A DNA stretch of 64,000 nucleotides from an uncultured Pelagibacteraceae bacterium (GTDB taxonomy: Bacteria > Pseudomonadota > Alphaproteobacteria > Pelagibacterales > Pelagibacteraceae). Within the stretch, counting starts at the first letter, position 1; every line of letters starts with the position of its first letter. Both the position numbers and the translations under genes were made by a program. Under the pieces are notes generated by a model. That model was not told the DNA's origin. It searched no databases and saw only the letters and a program-made list of their open reading frames with translations. The stretch is taken from the NCBI GenBank assembly GCA_902626725.1, contig CACOGI010000001.1, positions 140,001-204,000 of the forward strand, written 5' to 3'. Shown here one piece after another: positions 41,012 through 51,133 of this stretch.

Positions 41012-41902
41012 ATGAAAAAAATATTAGTTGTTACAGGTGGCGCTGGTTTTGTGGGTTCTAATTTAATAGAATTTTTAATTAAAAAAACAAATTTTAAAGT
41101 GATCAGCTTAGACGATTATTCATCAGGAACAAAAAAAAATCATTTAAGACATAAAAGAGTTAAGTATTTAAGAGGACATACAAAAGATATCAATAAAATT
41201 CTAAATAAATTTAGTTCAAAAATTAATACGATTTTTCATTTTGGAGAATTTTCAAGAATATATGAGAGCTTTAATCAGATGAACAATTGTATTCAGTCAA
41301 ATACCATTGGTACCAATGCAGTATTTAACTTTTGTTTAAAAAACAAAATTAAACTTATTTACTCAGCAACATCCGCCACTTTAGGAAACAAAGGTAAAGA
41401 TAAAAACTTATCCCCATACGCTTTTACAAAGTCAAAAAATATAGAATTCTTAGAAAATTTAAAAAAATGGTTTAATTTTAGATATGATGTAATTTTTTTT
41501 TACAATGTTTATGGCCCAAGACAAATTTGCAAAGGAAGAATGGCCACTGTAATTGGTATTTTTGAAGATTTTTATTTGAGAAAAAAAGCCTTACCGGTTG
41601 TAAGACCTGGGAGCCAAACAAGACGATTCACTCACATACAGGATACAATTGAAATATGCTATAAAGCTTGGAGGAAGAATAAGTGTAAATACTATAGTAT
41701 TTCGAGTAGGGAAAGCTTTTCTATTTTAAATGTTGCTAAATTATTTGAATCAAAAATAAAACTTTTACCTAAAAGAAAAGGTGAGAGGTATGCGTCAGCC
41801 CTAACTAGTATGAGTTTATCTAACAAAGTTTATAAAAATTTCGGCAAGATTAGATTAAGAAACTACATAGCAAATTTCCTTAAAAACAATAAAAAAAAGT
41901 AA
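41012..41902 (+). CDS. NAD-dependent epimerase/dehydratase (extended SDR)
   Basis: ILVVTGGAGFVGSNLIEFLI, SATSATLG, YAFTK, YNVYGPRQ, RRFTHIQDT. Confidence 0.88.
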   Translation: MKKILVVTGGAGFVGSNLIEFLIKKTNFKVISLDDYSSGTKKNHLRHKRVKYLRGHTKDINKILNKFSSKINTIFHFGEFSRIYESFNQMNNCIQSNTIGTNAVFNFCLKNKIKLIYSATSATLGNKGKDKNLSPYAFTKSKNIEFLENLKKWFNFRYDVIFFYNVYGPRQICKGRMATVIGIFEDFYLRKKALPVVRPGSQTRRFTHIQDTIEICYKAWRKNKCKYYSISSRESFSILNVAKLFESKIKLLPKRKGERYASALTSMSLSNKVYKNFGKIRLRNYIANFLKNNKKK

Positions 41903-41923
41903 AATATTACTTACAAAAGGTAG

Positions 41924-41951
41924 TTTACATTTAATTTGATTTAGGTATAAC
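41924..41951 (+). promoter_or_regulatory. Putative sigma70-type promoter for the detached 5S rRNA gene
   Basis: TTTACA (41924-41929), 16-nt spacer, TATAAC (41946-41951), ending ~5 nt upstream of the inferred 5S 5' end. Confidence 0.5.
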
Positions 41952-41956
41952 TCTAG

Positions 41957-42072
41957 CGCCGGTGATTATTGCGAAAGTGTTATACCCGATCCCATTCCGA
42001 ACTCGGAAGTCAAGCCTTTCTGCGCTGATGGTACTTTGTCTTAAGATATGGGAGAGTAAGTCGTCGCCGGCT
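41957..42072 (+). rRNA. rrf: 5S ribosomal RNA
   Basis: Conserved core CCCGATCCCATTCCGAACTCGGAAGTCAAG; terminal helix GCCGG (41958-41962)/CCGGC (42067-42071). Confidence 0.95.
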
Positions 42073-42089
42073 TTAAAAATTTATTGGTT

Positions 42090-42215
42090 ATGAAAATTAA
42101 AAGTTCACTTAAATCTGTAAAAAAAAGAGATCTTAACTCAAAGTTAGTTAGAAGACGAGGCAGAGTTTATATAATTAATAAAACTAATCCAAAATTTAAA
42201 GCCAGACAAAAATAA
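42090..42215 (+). CDS. rpmJ: 50S ribosomal protein L36
   Basis: Translated by eye: [41 protein letters not shown] (41 aa); absent from supplied ORF track because of size. Confidence 0.93.
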   Translation: MKIKSSLKSVKKRDLNSKLVRRRGRVYIINKTNPKFKARQK

Positions 42216-42220
42216 TTTTT

Positions 42221-42331
42221 ATGGATAATGAGAACCATAAAAATACCTGGAATAACTTTACAAAATTTGTGTTGTGGGGAACTGTCGCTGTTGTGCTAAT
42301 TCTTGTATTAATGGCAATATTCTTGTTGTAG
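42221..42331 (+). CDS. aa3-type cytochrome c oxidase subunit IV-like small protein
   Basis: Translated by eye: MDNENHKNTWNNFTKFVLWGTVAVVLILVLMAIFLL (36 aa); single TM with WGTVAVVLILVLMAIFLL. Confidence 0.72.
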   Translation: MDNENHKNTWNNFTKFVLWGTVAVVLILVLMAIFLL

Positions 42332-42339
42332 GTTCAATC

Positions 42340-43428
42340 ATGAAAATAGTTTCTGCAACTGAGGAAAAAAATTTTGAAAAAAGAGTTGCTATTACACCTG
42401 AAACAGCAAAAAAATATATTTCAATTGGTATGGATGTATCTTTACCAAAAAATTATGGTTCACATTTAGGTTTTGATGATGATGAATATAAATCTTTAGG
42501 GGTGAAATTAGCTGAAAATGAAAAAGATTTATTTGATCAATGTGATGTAATTGTTCAATTAAATTTACCCTCAGATGATAAACTTACATATTTGAAAGAA
42601 AATCAAAATTTAATTGGTGTTTTAAATCCATACTCTAATAAAGAAAAATTAGACGCACTTATAAAAAAAAAGATTAACAGCTTTTCTTTAGATTTATTGC
42701 CACGAATAACAAGAGCACAATCAATGGATATCCTCTCATCTCAAGCTAATTTAGCTGGATATAAAGCAGTGATAGAATCATTTGCACATTTTGAAAAAGC
42801 AATCCCAATGATGATGACCGCTGCAGGTACTGTCCCAGCAGCAAAAGTATTAGTTGTAGGTGCTGGTGTTGCAGGTTTACAAGCTATAGCAACAGCTAAA
42901 AGAATGGGTGCAATTGTTTATGCTACAGATGTTAGAATGGCCTCTAAAGAACAAGTAGAAAGTCTGGGGGGTAAGTTCTTAACTGTTGAAGGTTCAGAAA
43001 ATCTTGAAACAGAGGGAGGTTATGCAAAAGAGGCTTCAGAGGATTTTAAAAAAAAACAAGAAGATTTACTGAGTGAAACGCTTAAAAAAATTGATATTGT
43101 AATTTGTACAGCTTTGATACCTGGAAAAAAAGCACCATTAATTATAAAAGAAAATATGATAAAAAATATGCATCCCGGATCAGTAATTTATGATTTAGCT
43201 GCTATTCAGGGAGGAAACGCTGCATTTACTGAAGTAGATAAAGTAATTGAAAAAGACGGTATTAAAATTTTAGGAGAAAGGAATATTCTTAACAGACTTC
43301 CAATCTCTGCCTCTTCTTTATACGCAAAAAATGTATTTAATTTTGTTTCAAATTTACTAGATAAAGAAAATAATAAAATTAATATTAATTTAGAAGATGA
43401 AATTATTGAAAAAACACTATTAAAATAG
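42340..43428 (+). CDS. pntAA: NAD(P) transhydrogenase subunit alpha part 1
   Basis: MKIVSATEEKNFEKRVAITPETAKKY, VVGAGVAGLQAIATAKRMGAIV. Track start 42274 extends into the upstream small ORF. Confidence 0.95.
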   Translation: MKIVSATEEKNFEKRVAITPETAKKYISIGMDVSLPKNYGSHLGFDDDEYKSLGVKLAENEKDLFDQCDVIVQLNLPSDDKLTYLKENQNLIGVLNPYSNKEKLDALIKKKINSFSLDLLPRITRAQSMDILSSQANLAGYKAVIESFAHFEKAIPMMMTAAGTVPAAKVLVVGAGVAGLQAIATAKRMGAIVYATDVRMASKEQVESLGGKFLTVEGSENLETEGGYAKEASEDFKKKQEDLLSETLKKIDIVICTALIPGKKAPLIIKENMIKNMHPGSVIYDLAAIQGGNAAFTEVDKVIEKDGIKILGERNILNRLPISASSLYAKNVFNFVSNLLDKENNKININLEDEIIEKTLLK

Positions 43429-43432
43429 ACAT

Positions 43433-43741
43433 ATGGAAATAGATCCTTTTATATTTAGACTAAGCATATTTATACTTTCTATATTTGTGGGCTACTATGT
43501 TGTTTGGAGCGTAACACCATCATTGCACACACCTTTAATGTCTGTTACTAATGCAATCTCATCAGTGATTATTGTTGGGGCAATTATTGCTGGATTAGCA
43601 GGTGACACCGAAAGTGTTTTTAATACATCAAGCATCTTTGGATTTTTAGCTATTTCATTAGCGGCAATTAATATCTTTGGTGGGTTTTTAGTAACTCAAA
43701 GGATGCTTGCAATGTACAAAAAAAAGAAGAAAGACAAATAA
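43433..43741 (+). CDS. pntAB: NAD(P) transhydrogenase subunit alpha part 2
   Basis: SVTPSLHTPLMSVTNAISSVIIVGAI; gene order. Confidence 0.94.
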   Translation: MEIDPFIFRLSIFILSIFVGYYVVWSVTPSLHTPLMSVTNAISSVIIVGAIIAGLAGDTESVFNTSSIFGFLAISLAAINIFGGFLVTQRMLAMYKKKKKDK

Positions 43742-45138
43742 TGATTTCTGCAAATTTATCTGCTGTTTTTTATTTAATTTCAGGAGTATTATTTATCTTG
43801 GCATTAAGAGGTCTATCTTCTCCAGAAACATCAAGACAGGGAAATTTCTTTGGAATAATGGGAATGGTTATTGCTATTTCAGTAACATTTTTATCAATAG
43901 GAAATTTTTCTACAGGTTTTATTTTTGTTTTGATTTTTCTATTAATCGGTGGCTTAGTAGGTGCATTTATTGCTTATAAAATACCAATGACAGCTATGCC
44001 AGAACTCGTTGCGGGTTTTCATAGTTTGGTTGGTCTTGCCGCAGTTTTTGTTGCAATTTCTGCATTTTTAAATCCTTCAGCTTTTGGCCTAGGCTTTCCA
44101 GGAAATATTAAGCTCGCAAGTTTGATTGAAATGTCAATAGGAGCTGCTATAGGAGCAATAACTTTTTCAGGTTCAGTCATAGCCTTTTTAAAACTTCAGG
44201 GTATTATGTCAGGATCCCCAATAACCTTTAAGGGTCAACATGCCTTAAATGCTTTAATATTAATTTCTATAGTAATTTTAATATATTTATTGTGTTCAAC
44301 ACAATCATCGAACGTGTTCTGGATATTATTAGCCATTTCATTCATTGTAGGTTTTCTTTTAATTATCCCTATTGGCGGTGCAGATATGCCAGTTGTTATT
44401 TCTATGCTTAACTCTTATTCTGGTTGGGCTGCAGCTGGAATTGGATTTACTTTAGAAAATACAGCATTGATAATTACCGGAGCATTAGTTGGTTCGTCTG
44501 GTGCAATTTTATCTTACATAATGTGCAAAGGTATGAACCGATCATTCTTTAACGTTATTTTAGGAGGATTTGGTGCCACAGAACAATCCTCAAGCTCCCA
44601 AAATAAAGAACAAAGACCAGTTAAAAATGGTAATGCTGATGATGCAGCTTTTTTAATGAAAAATGCCTCATCTGTAATAATAGTTCCAGGATATGGGATG
44701 GCTGTTGCTCAAGCACAACATGCACTCAGAGAAATGGTTGATACTTTAAAAAAAAATGGAATCAAGGTTTCTTATGCAATTCATCCAGTAGCGGGTAGAA
44801 TGCCCGGGCATATGAATGTTTTGTTAGCTGAGGCCAATGTACCATACGATGAAGTTTTTGAATTAGAGGAAATAAATAATGATTTTGCAAATGCCGATGT
44901 TGCATTTGTAATAGGAGCAAATGATGTTACTAACCCTGTTGCAAAAACTGATCCTCAAAGTCCTATTTATGGAATGCCAGTTTTGGATGTTGAAAAATGT
45001 AAATCTGTTTTATTTGTAAAAAGAAGTTTATCACCAGGTTATGCTGGTATAGATAATGAGTTATTTTATCGAGAAAATACTCTTATGTTATTTGCAGATG
45101 CAAAAAAAATGACAGAAGATATCACAAAAAATCTATAG
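43741..45138 (+). CDS. pntB: NAD(P) transhydrogenase subunit beta
   Basis: GGADMPVVISMLNSYSGWAAAGIGFTL, VPGYGMAVAQAQHAL, HPVAGRMPGHMNVLLAEANVPYD. Confidence 0.97.
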   Translation: MISANLSAVFYLISGVLFILALRGLSSPETSRQGNFFGIMGMVIAISVTFLSIGNFSTGFIFVLIFLLIGGLVGAFIAYKIPMTAMPELVAGFHSLVGLAAVFVAISAFLNPSAFGLGFPGNIKLASLIEMSIGAAIGAITFSGSVIAFLKLQGIMSGSPITFKGQHALNALILISIVILIYLLCSTQSSNVFWILLAISFIVGFLLIIPIGGADMPVVISMLNSYSGWAAAGIGFTLENTALIITGALVGSSGAILSYIMCKGMNRSFFNVILGGFGATEQSSSSQNKEQRPVKNGNADDAAFLMKNASSVIIVPGYGMAVAQAQHALREMVDTLKKNGIKVSYAIHPVAGRMPGHMNVLLAEANVPYDEVFELEEINNDFANADVAFVIGANDVTNPVAKTDPQSPIYGMPVLDVEKCKSVLFVKRSLSPGYAGIDNELFYRENTLMLFADAKKMTEDITKNL

Positions 45139-45146
45139 GTAGTTAT

Positions 45147-45845
45147 TTGAAAACTAAAATCTTTTGTGACATTGCTGAATTAGATCAAATCAAAAAATTT
45201 AACAAAAAAAAAATTGTTAAAGGCTTTACTACAAATCCAAGTTTAATGAGAAAAGCTGGTGCAAATGACTATAAGTCTTATTCCAAAAAAATTTTGAAAA
45301 TATGTAAAAATAAACCAGTCTCACTTGAAGTTTTCGCAGATGATTACCTAGAAATGAAAAAACAAGCATTACAAATAAATACTTGGGCTAAAAATGTGTA
45401 TGTTAAAATTCCAGTATCAAATTCAAAAGGAAAATTTATGGGAAAAATTATCAAGGAACTTAATAATAAAAATATAAAACTTAATATCACAGCTGTTTAT
45501 AGCGCTCTTCAGACAAAAAAAATATTAGGAGTAATAAATAAGAAATCAAAGGTAATTATATCTATATTTGCTGGAAGAGCAGGAGATACAGGAAAAGATC
45601 CTGTTCCAGAATTTAAGAAAAGTATTTCTTTTGCTAAAAAATTCAAAAACGTAGAAATACTTTGGGCTAGCGTGAGAGAACCCTATAATTATTTACAGGC
45701 AAAACAACTTGGTTGTCATATTATAACAATTCCACCATCTACTATTTTAAAAATAGAGAATTTTGGTAAAACATTTGATCAACTCACAAAAGAAACTGTT
45801 AAAGGTTTTTTAGCTGATAGTAAAAAATCTCAATTTAAAATTTGA
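45147..45845 (+). CDS. Transaldolase / fructose-6-phosphate aldolase-like protein
   Basis: TTG start; KGFTTNPSLMRKAG, VYVKIPVSN, LNITAVYSALQ, SIFAGRAGDTG. Confidence 0.85.
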   Translation: MKTKIFCDIAELDQIKKFNKKKIVKGFTTNPSLMRKAGANDYKSYSKKILKICKNKPVSLEVFADDYLEMKKQALQINTWAKNVYVKIPVSNSKGKFMGKIIKELNNKNIKLNITAVYSALQTKKILGVINKKSKVIISIFAGRAGDTGKDPVPEFKKSISFAKKFKNVEILWASVREPYNYLQAKQLGCHIITIPPSTILKIENFGKTFDQLTKETVKGFLADSKKSQFKI

Positions 45846-45850
45846 AAAAT

Positions 45851-45927
<77 letters not shown>

Positions 45928-45933
45928 ATATTC

Positions 45934-46140
45934 TTAAATTCTGTTTTTAAGTTTGTTTAACTTTTTAACTCTTTTAATGTTTTCTTGAAGAATTCTTTTT
46001 TTCTTTTCCGAAGGTTTTTCATAAGTATTTTTTAATTTTATCACCTTAAAAAAACCATCTCTTTGAAGCTTTCTTTTTAAAACTCTTAAAGCTTGTTCGA
46101 CATTATTATCTTTTACTTCTATTTTAATAACTACCTCCAA
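45934..46140 (-). CDS. rpsU: 30S ribosomal protein S21
   Basis: VEQALRVLKRKLQRDGFFKVIKLKNTYEKPSEKKKR. Confidence 0.94.
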   Translation of the reverse strand: MEVVIKIEVKDNNVEQALRVLKRKLQRDGFFKVIKLKNTYEKPSEKKKRILQENIKRVKKLNKLKNRI

Positions 46141-46191
46141 AAAAGTGAGTAAGTAGCACTTTTATATTTTTATGTCTATTAGTTTTAATCA

Positions 46192-46773
46192 TTAATTACT
46201 ATCCTGTTGAGATTTTTGTTGTTTTTCTCTTTCTTTTTTTTCTCTCTTAATTCTTCTTTCAGCCTTTTCAATGGCTTCTATTAAATCTTTTTGTGTAAAG
46301 AGATTAAGGGCCACTGGGTCTTTAGGACTTAAATTATTGTAATTCCAATAACTCTTATTTCTTATTGAGGTTACAGAGTTTCTTGTAATACCCACTAACT
46401 TTGCAATCTGCGAGTCTTTAAGAATGTTATGTTGCTTAACTAACCAAAGAGCAGAATCGGGCTTGTCTTGTCTTTTAGATAAAGGAACGTACTTTTTAAT
46501 TTTTTTTTCACTATTTGAAATTTCAATATCTGTACTTTTAATTTGCAATGGTCTACTTTCATCTTTTGATGAAAGATCAATTTCATCTCTTGACAATTGC
46601 CCAGATATAATTGGATTATAAGCTTTTATTCCTTTAGCAACTTCGCCATCAGCAATACCTTGCACTTCAACTTCGTGAAGCTTACAAAAATCTGCAATTT
46701 GTTTGAATGTTAAAGTAGTATTTTCAACTAACCAAACAGCAGTTGCCATTGGCATTAAGGGAGCATCTGACAT
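46192..46773 (-). CDS. trcR: DUF1013 / TrcR-like cell-cycle transcriptional regulator
   Basis: MPMATAVWLVENTTLTFKQIADFCKLHEVEVQGIADGE and downstream HTH-like segment. Confidence 0.85.
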   Translation of the reverse strand: MSDAPLMPMATAVWLVENTTLTFKQIADFCKLHEVEVQGIADGEVAKGIKAYNPIISGQLSRDEIDLSSKDESRPLQIKSTDIEISNSEKKIKKYVPLSKRQDKPDSALWLVKQHNILKDSQIAKLVGITRNSVTSIRNKSYWNYNNLSPKDPVALNLFTQKDLIEAIEKAERRIKREKKEREKQQKSQQDSN

Positions 46774-47004
46774 TTAATTTTTTTTATCTGATTTAAAGTT
46801 TTGAAATTTTTTATTAAATTTACTTATTCTACCTTTATCCATCAATTTCTGTTTTCCACCAGTCCAAGCTGAATGGGATATTGGATCAATTTCTAACTTT
46901 AAAGTCTCCCCTTCTTTTCCCCAAGTCGATTTAGTTTCAAACTGGCTACCATCGGTCATTTCTACTTTTATCTTGTGATAATTAGGATGAATATTTTTTT
47001 TCAT
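46774..47004 (-). CDS. rpmE: 50S ribosomal protein L31
   Basis: [50 protein letters not shown]. Confidence 0.93.
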   Translation of the reverse strand: MKKNIHPNYHKIKVEMTDGSQFETKSTWGKEGETLKLEIDPISHSAWTGGKQKLMDKGRISKFNKKFQNFKSDKKN

Positions 47005-47039
47005 GACCAGCTTTATAACAAAAGAATTTTTTAAAACAA

Positions 47040-47780
47040 TTAAAAGTTACTAAGTTTTTCAATTAATTTAACGTTAATATTAGTACTAGAAGCAATAATC
47101 TTAATATTCTTATAAGTTGAAAGATTTATATCATTAATATTTCCACCTGCTTCCTTAACTAAAACAATTCCAGCAGCTATATCCCAAATATTTAAATCAT
47201 TCTGGAAATATCCGTCATATCTTCCTGATGCCACGTATGCCATGTCTAAAGCAGCGCATCCAGATTTTCTATAGGGAAGATCTAATTCTTTTTCGATCCT
47301 ACCTCCAGTAGCAAATAAACAATTATTAATATCATTTTTTTTTGAGACTCTAACTCTTTGGTTATTAAAATAAGCTCCATTATTTTTTTCTGCATAAAAC
47401 ATTTCATTTTTAATAGGATCAAAAACTATTCCAGAAATTATTTCTTCATTAGATTTAAGTGCTATAGAAATTGCAAAATGTGGTATACCATGTAAAAAGT
47501 TAACAGTGCCGTCTATAGGGTCAATTATCCAGGTATTTTTTTTGTCCTTATTTACCTCAATACCATTTTCTTCACTTATTATTGAATAGTGAGGCTTGGC
47601 TTTTTTTAATTCTTCAATAATTATTTTTTCAGTTTTTATATCTGAGTTCGTAACAAAATCAGATGGTCCTTTTTTAGAAACCTGTAGTTTTTCAATTTCA
47701 CCGAAGTCTCTAATTAAAATTTTTGAAGCTTTCTCACAAGCTTTGATCATTACATTTAGATTTGCTGAAATTGAATTCAT
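47040..47780 (-). CDS. suhB: Inositol monophosphatase family protein
   Basis: [45 protein letters not shown]. Confidence 0.93.
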   Translation of the reverse strand: MNSISANLNVMIKACEKASKILIRDFGEIEKLQVSKKGPSDFVTNSDIKTEKIIIEELKKAKPHYSIISEENGIEVNKDKKNTWIIDPIDGTVNFLHGIPHFAISIALKSNEEIISGIVFDPIKNEMFYAEKNNGAYFNNQRVRVSKKNDINNCLFATGGRIEKELDLPYRKSGCAALDMAYVASGRYDGYFQNDLNIWDIAAGIVLVKEAGGNINDINLSTYKNIKIIASSTNINVKLIEKLSNF

Positions 47781-47784
47781 GAAA

Positions 47785-48345
47785 CTAAACTTTTTTTATA
47801 TATTCAAGATTTCGAGTATCAACTATTATCTCATCTCCAGCTTCAACAAAGGGTGGAACTTGAATATTTAAACCATTACATAGAGTTGCTGGTTTATAAG
47901 ATGAAGAAACTGTTTGACCCTTTAAAGCTGCATCTGTTGTCTCTATTTTGCATGTGACTTGATTTGGCAAATCAACTGAAATAGCTGAGTCATTATAAAA
48001 GTTGATAGATACTTGTAAGTTTTCACTAAGCAATTTACCTTTTTCACCAATAATATCTTTTCTGATTTCTATTTGTTCAAATGATTTAGGCTCCATAAAA
48101 AAATAATTATTTTCGTCTTCATATAAAAAGTTGTAATTAGCTTCTTCTAACGAAGCTTTTTCTACAGTTTCGCTTGATCTAAATCGTTCGTTTAGTTTGG
48201 TATTTTTATTTAAACTCTTCATTTCAACCTGGGCAAAAGCACCACCTTTACCTGGTTTTACATGTTGTGTTTTAAGTACTATCCACAAATCATTATTATG
48301 TTCTAAAAGCATACCCACTCTTATTTCACCAGCATTAATTTTCAT
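47785..48345 (-). CDS. efp: Elongation factor P
   Basis: VKPGKGGAFAQVEMKSL, NERFRSSETVEKA, VPPFVEAGDEIIVDTR. Confidence 0.95.
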   Translation of the reverse strand: MKINAGEIRVGMLLEHNNDLWIVLKTQHVKPGKGGAFAQVEMKSLNKNTKLNERFRSSETVEKASLEEANYNFLYEDENNYFFMEPKSFEQIEIRKDIIGEKGKLLSENLQVSINFYNDSAISVDLPNQVTCKIETTDAALKGQTVSSSYKPATLCNGLNIQVPPFVEAGDEIIVDTRNLEYIKKV

Positions 48346-48956
48346 TTTAATTTATTTATTGCTTCGATTGGTTTTAGTTTTTTATTTTTCCAAATGTAGC
48401 CTGAGATAGCTAAAAAGTTGGCTTTATTCAATAGAAGTTTTTTATAATTTTCTGAATTAATACCCCCAATAACAACAATGGGAGTTTTTGTGATCTTTCT
48501 AGCTTTTTTAAGTAAATTTATTGATGCTTTATATTTTACTATTTTAGTTTTTGAGGAATTGAAAGCCCCGAAAGCCAAATAGTTTGCTTTATTTTTTATA
48601 GCTATTCTTGCTAATCTTATAGAATTATGACAAGTAATTCCTATTATCTTATTTCCAATTAATTTTCTTGCTTTAGAAATACTCATATCTTTTTGACCCA
48701 AATGACAACCATCAGCACCTAATTTTTTTGCAAGGTGAACATCATCATTTATTAAAAATTTGACATTAAATTTTTTACATATTCTTTTTATCTTTCTTCC
48801 AATAACTAATTTTTTTTTTAAACTTCCATGCTTAAGTCTAAGTTGAAAAAAACTCACTTTTTTTTGTTTTAAAACTTCAATTAGTTCAGTATGGAAAGAG
48901 TTATTAATCTTTGTTGGTGAGATGAGGTAGATAAATTTTTTTCTGTTAAATTTCAA
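48342..48956 (-). CDS. thiE: Thiamine phosphate synthase-like
   Basis: FFQLRLKH, FLINDDVHLAKKLGADGCHLGQKD, IGITCHN, VVIGGINSEN. Confidence 0.82.
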   Translation of the reverse strand: MKFNRKKFIYLISPTKINNSFHTELIEVLKQKKVSFFQLRLKHGSLKKKLVIGRKIKRICKKFNVKFLINDDVHLAKKLGADGCHLGQKDMSISKARKLIGNKIIGITCHNSIRLARIAIKNKANYLAFGAFNSSKTKIVKYKASINLLKKARKITKTPIVVIGGINSENYKKLLLNKANFLAISGYIWKNKKLKPIEAINKLK

Positions 48957-49953
48957 GATCTTTAGACCATTTTCCTTGAGCAGCTAAAGTATTCATTTTA
49001 GCTCGGTGGTTAAAAATCTTCTGAGTCCCCTCGATATTTTGAATATTTTGTGACCAAAATTTTAAGGCGCTTTGTTGAAGAGCTCTTCCGTAGGAAAAGC
49101 TCATTATAAAATTAGTATCATTATACTTATTTATTAAATCTAAATTTTCTGTTGCTTCTATTTCAGATTGACCTCCAGACAAAAAAGCAACTCCGGGAAC
49201 TTCTGACGGAACAGAATTTTTCAGACATTTTAAAGTCAATTTTGCAACCTCATCATTGGAAATTTGTTCTTTAGATTTATTTCCTGCTAATATCATATTT
49301 GGCTTAAGTATGATTCCCTTTAAATCAACTTTATGAATAATTAACTCTTCAAAACATTTTTTTATAACTTCAGATGTCTTTTCGTAACATTCTTTTGCAG
49401 AATGTTCTCCATCCATCAAAACTTCAGGTTCCACTATTGGAACCATTTTACATTCTTGTACTAATGCTGAATATCTTGCTAATGCATGTGCATTAGCATG
49501 TATCGAAAGTCTGCTTGGGTAATTTTTGGATATACTGTAGACTCCTCTCCATTTTGTAAATTTTGCACCGAGTTTATAATATTCTTTAAGTCTTTCTCTT
49601 AATCCATCCAAGCCTTCAGTTATTTTTTCATCTGCAGAGCCTGCTAAGGTTTTGGCGCCTGTATCAACTTTGATTCCTGGGGCACTTCCCATTTTTGTAA
49701 TTAATTCTGGTATAGTATTTTTTTTCGAGGAAACTTGTTTTATTGTTTCATCATACAAAATTACTCCTCCGATACATTCAGTCATACCTGACGCACTGAA
49801 TAACGTTTCTCTAAACAACAATCTATTTTCTGGAGTTGATGGAACTTTTACGGCATCTAATCTTTTGGTCATCGTTCCGGTGCTTTCATCTGCAGCAAGA
49901 ATACCTTTTCCATTTTCTAAAATTCTAATCGCTATATTATTTAATTCAGACAT
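48946..49953 (-). CDS. fba: Class I fructose-bisphosphate aldolase
   Basis: GILAADESTGTMTKRL, FTKWRGVYSI, VPIVEPEVLMDGEHSAKECYE, GVAFLSGGQSE. Confidence 0.95.
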   Translation of the reverse strand: MSELNNIAIRILENGKGILAADESTGTMTKRLDAVKVPSTPENRLLFRETLFSASGMTECIGGVILYDETIKQVSSKKNTIPELITKMGSAPGIKVDTGAKTLAGSADEKITEGLDGLRERLKEYYKLGAKFTKWRGVYSISKNYPSRLSIHANAHALARYSALVQECKMVPIVEPEVLMDGEHSAKECYEKTSEVIKKCFEELIIHKVDLKGIILKPNMILAGNKSKEQISNDEVAKLTLKCLKNSVPSEVPGVAFLSGGQSEIEATENLDLINKYNDTNFIMSFSYGRALQQSALKFWSQNIQNIEGTQKIFNHRAKMNTLAAQGKWSKDLEI

Positions 49954-49954
49954 A

Positions 49955-51133
49955 TTAATTTAAGGCTTTTATACCAGGTAGTTCTTTTCCTTCAAGATAT
50001 TCTAAAAATGCTCCACCAGCAGTTGAAACGAAGTTAAAATTTTTTAAAGTTTCGATTTGATTTATAACAGCTATTGTATCTCCACCTCCTATAACAGAGT
50101 AAACAGATTTATTTTTATTCTTTCTAATAATTGCTTTTGCTATTTCATAACTGCCGTTAGCAAAATTAGAATTTTCAAAATAACCTGCTGGACCATTCCA
50201 CAAAACAGTTTCACTACTTTCAATAATGTTTGTTATTTTATTTATAGTTTTTGGTCCTATATCTAAAATATAATCATCATCTTTAACTTCATTAAGCTCT
50301 TTTACTTCTGAAGTACCCTCTAGATTTTTTCCAACCAGAACATCTTCTGGAAAAGTAATCTTACATGAATAATTTTTGGAATTTTCAAATATTTGTTTTA
50401 TAATTTCCTCACAATTTTCCTCTTTTATTGATTTACCTATTTTATTTCCTTTAAAACTAATAATATTATTGGCCATCCCCCCAACAATTATTATATTATC
50501 AAATCTTGGTAGAAGATTTTTTATTATACCAATTTTTGTTGAAATTTTTGATCCTCCAATGATACAAGTAATCGGCTTTTTAATTTCAGTAGTTACTTTC
50601 TTTAAAGCATTTATTTCTGATTCTAATTGTAATCCTGCAAAAGATGGAAGAAATTCTGTAATTTTACTTATTGATGAGTGAGATCTGTGTGAACAAGAAA
50701 ATGCGTCGTTAACATATAAATCAGCTAACCCAGCTAAATGTTTTGCAAAAGAAGTATCGTTTTCCTCTTCTTCTTTGTAAAATCTAATATTTTCTAAAAA
50801 GATTATTTGATCATTTGGATTTTTAAATAAATCCTGTTTTTTTAATTTAAAAATATCATCATCAATTAATTTAATTTTTTGATTTATTTTTTTTTCTAAA
50901 CTTCTGCAGATTGGTTTTAGAGAAAGATTTTTATCTATTTTACCTTTTGGACGTCCAATATGGGAGACTATTATAATTTTGGATCTTTTTTTAAGTAAAA
51001 AGTTGATTACAGGTAAAATCTTTTCAATTCTTGTTTCGTCGATTATAAGTCCATTATTTAATGGTACATTCAGATCTAATCTTAATAAAATTTTTTTTTG
51101 ATTAAGATTTTCTTGATCTTTAATATTTTTCAT
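49955..51133 (-). CDS. pgk: Phosphoglycerate kinase
   Basis: KILLRLDLNVPL, SHIGRPKG, FLENIRFYKEEE, GGSKISTKIGII, GGGDT. Likely start 51133 in a TAATG overlap with gap. Confidence 0.97.
   Translation of the reverse strand: MKNIKDQENLNQKKILLRLDLNVPLNNGLIIDETRIEKILPVINFLLKKRSKIIIVSHIGRPKGKIDKNLSLKPICRSLEKKINQKIKLIDDDIFKLKKQDLFKNPNDQIIFLENIRFYKEEEENDTSFAKHLAGLADLYVNDAFSCSHRSHSSISKITEFLPSFAGLQLESEINALKKVTTEIKKPITCIIGGSKISTKIGIIKNLLPRFDNIIIVGGMANNIISFKGNKIGKSIKEENCEEIIKQIFENSKNYSCKITFPEDVLVGKNLEGTSEVKELNEVKDDDYILDIGPKTINKITNIIESSETVLWNGPAGYFENSNFANGSYEIAKAIIRKNKNKSVYSVIGGGDTIAVINQIETLKNFNFVSTAGGAFLEYLEGKELPGIKALN

Noticed and set aside
285-41956. Mobile element explanation for the island
   Set aside because: No integrase, transposase, recombinase, tRNA attachment site or convincing terminal repeats were recognised between 23S and 5S.
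42274-42339. N-terminal extension of the pntAA ORF in the track
   Set aside because: Overlaps out of frame with the CoxIV-like ORF (42221..42331); the family motif start MKIVSATEE at 42340 is preferred.
43707-43979. 90-aa + strand ORF overlapping pntAB/pntB
   Set aside because: Lies in a different frame over conserved pnt genes; aromatic/Arg-rich low-complexity translation with no recognisable motif.
49652-50681. + strand ORFs opposite fba and pgk (49652, 50057, 50376)
   Set aside because: Antisense to conserved glycolytic genes; no independent support.
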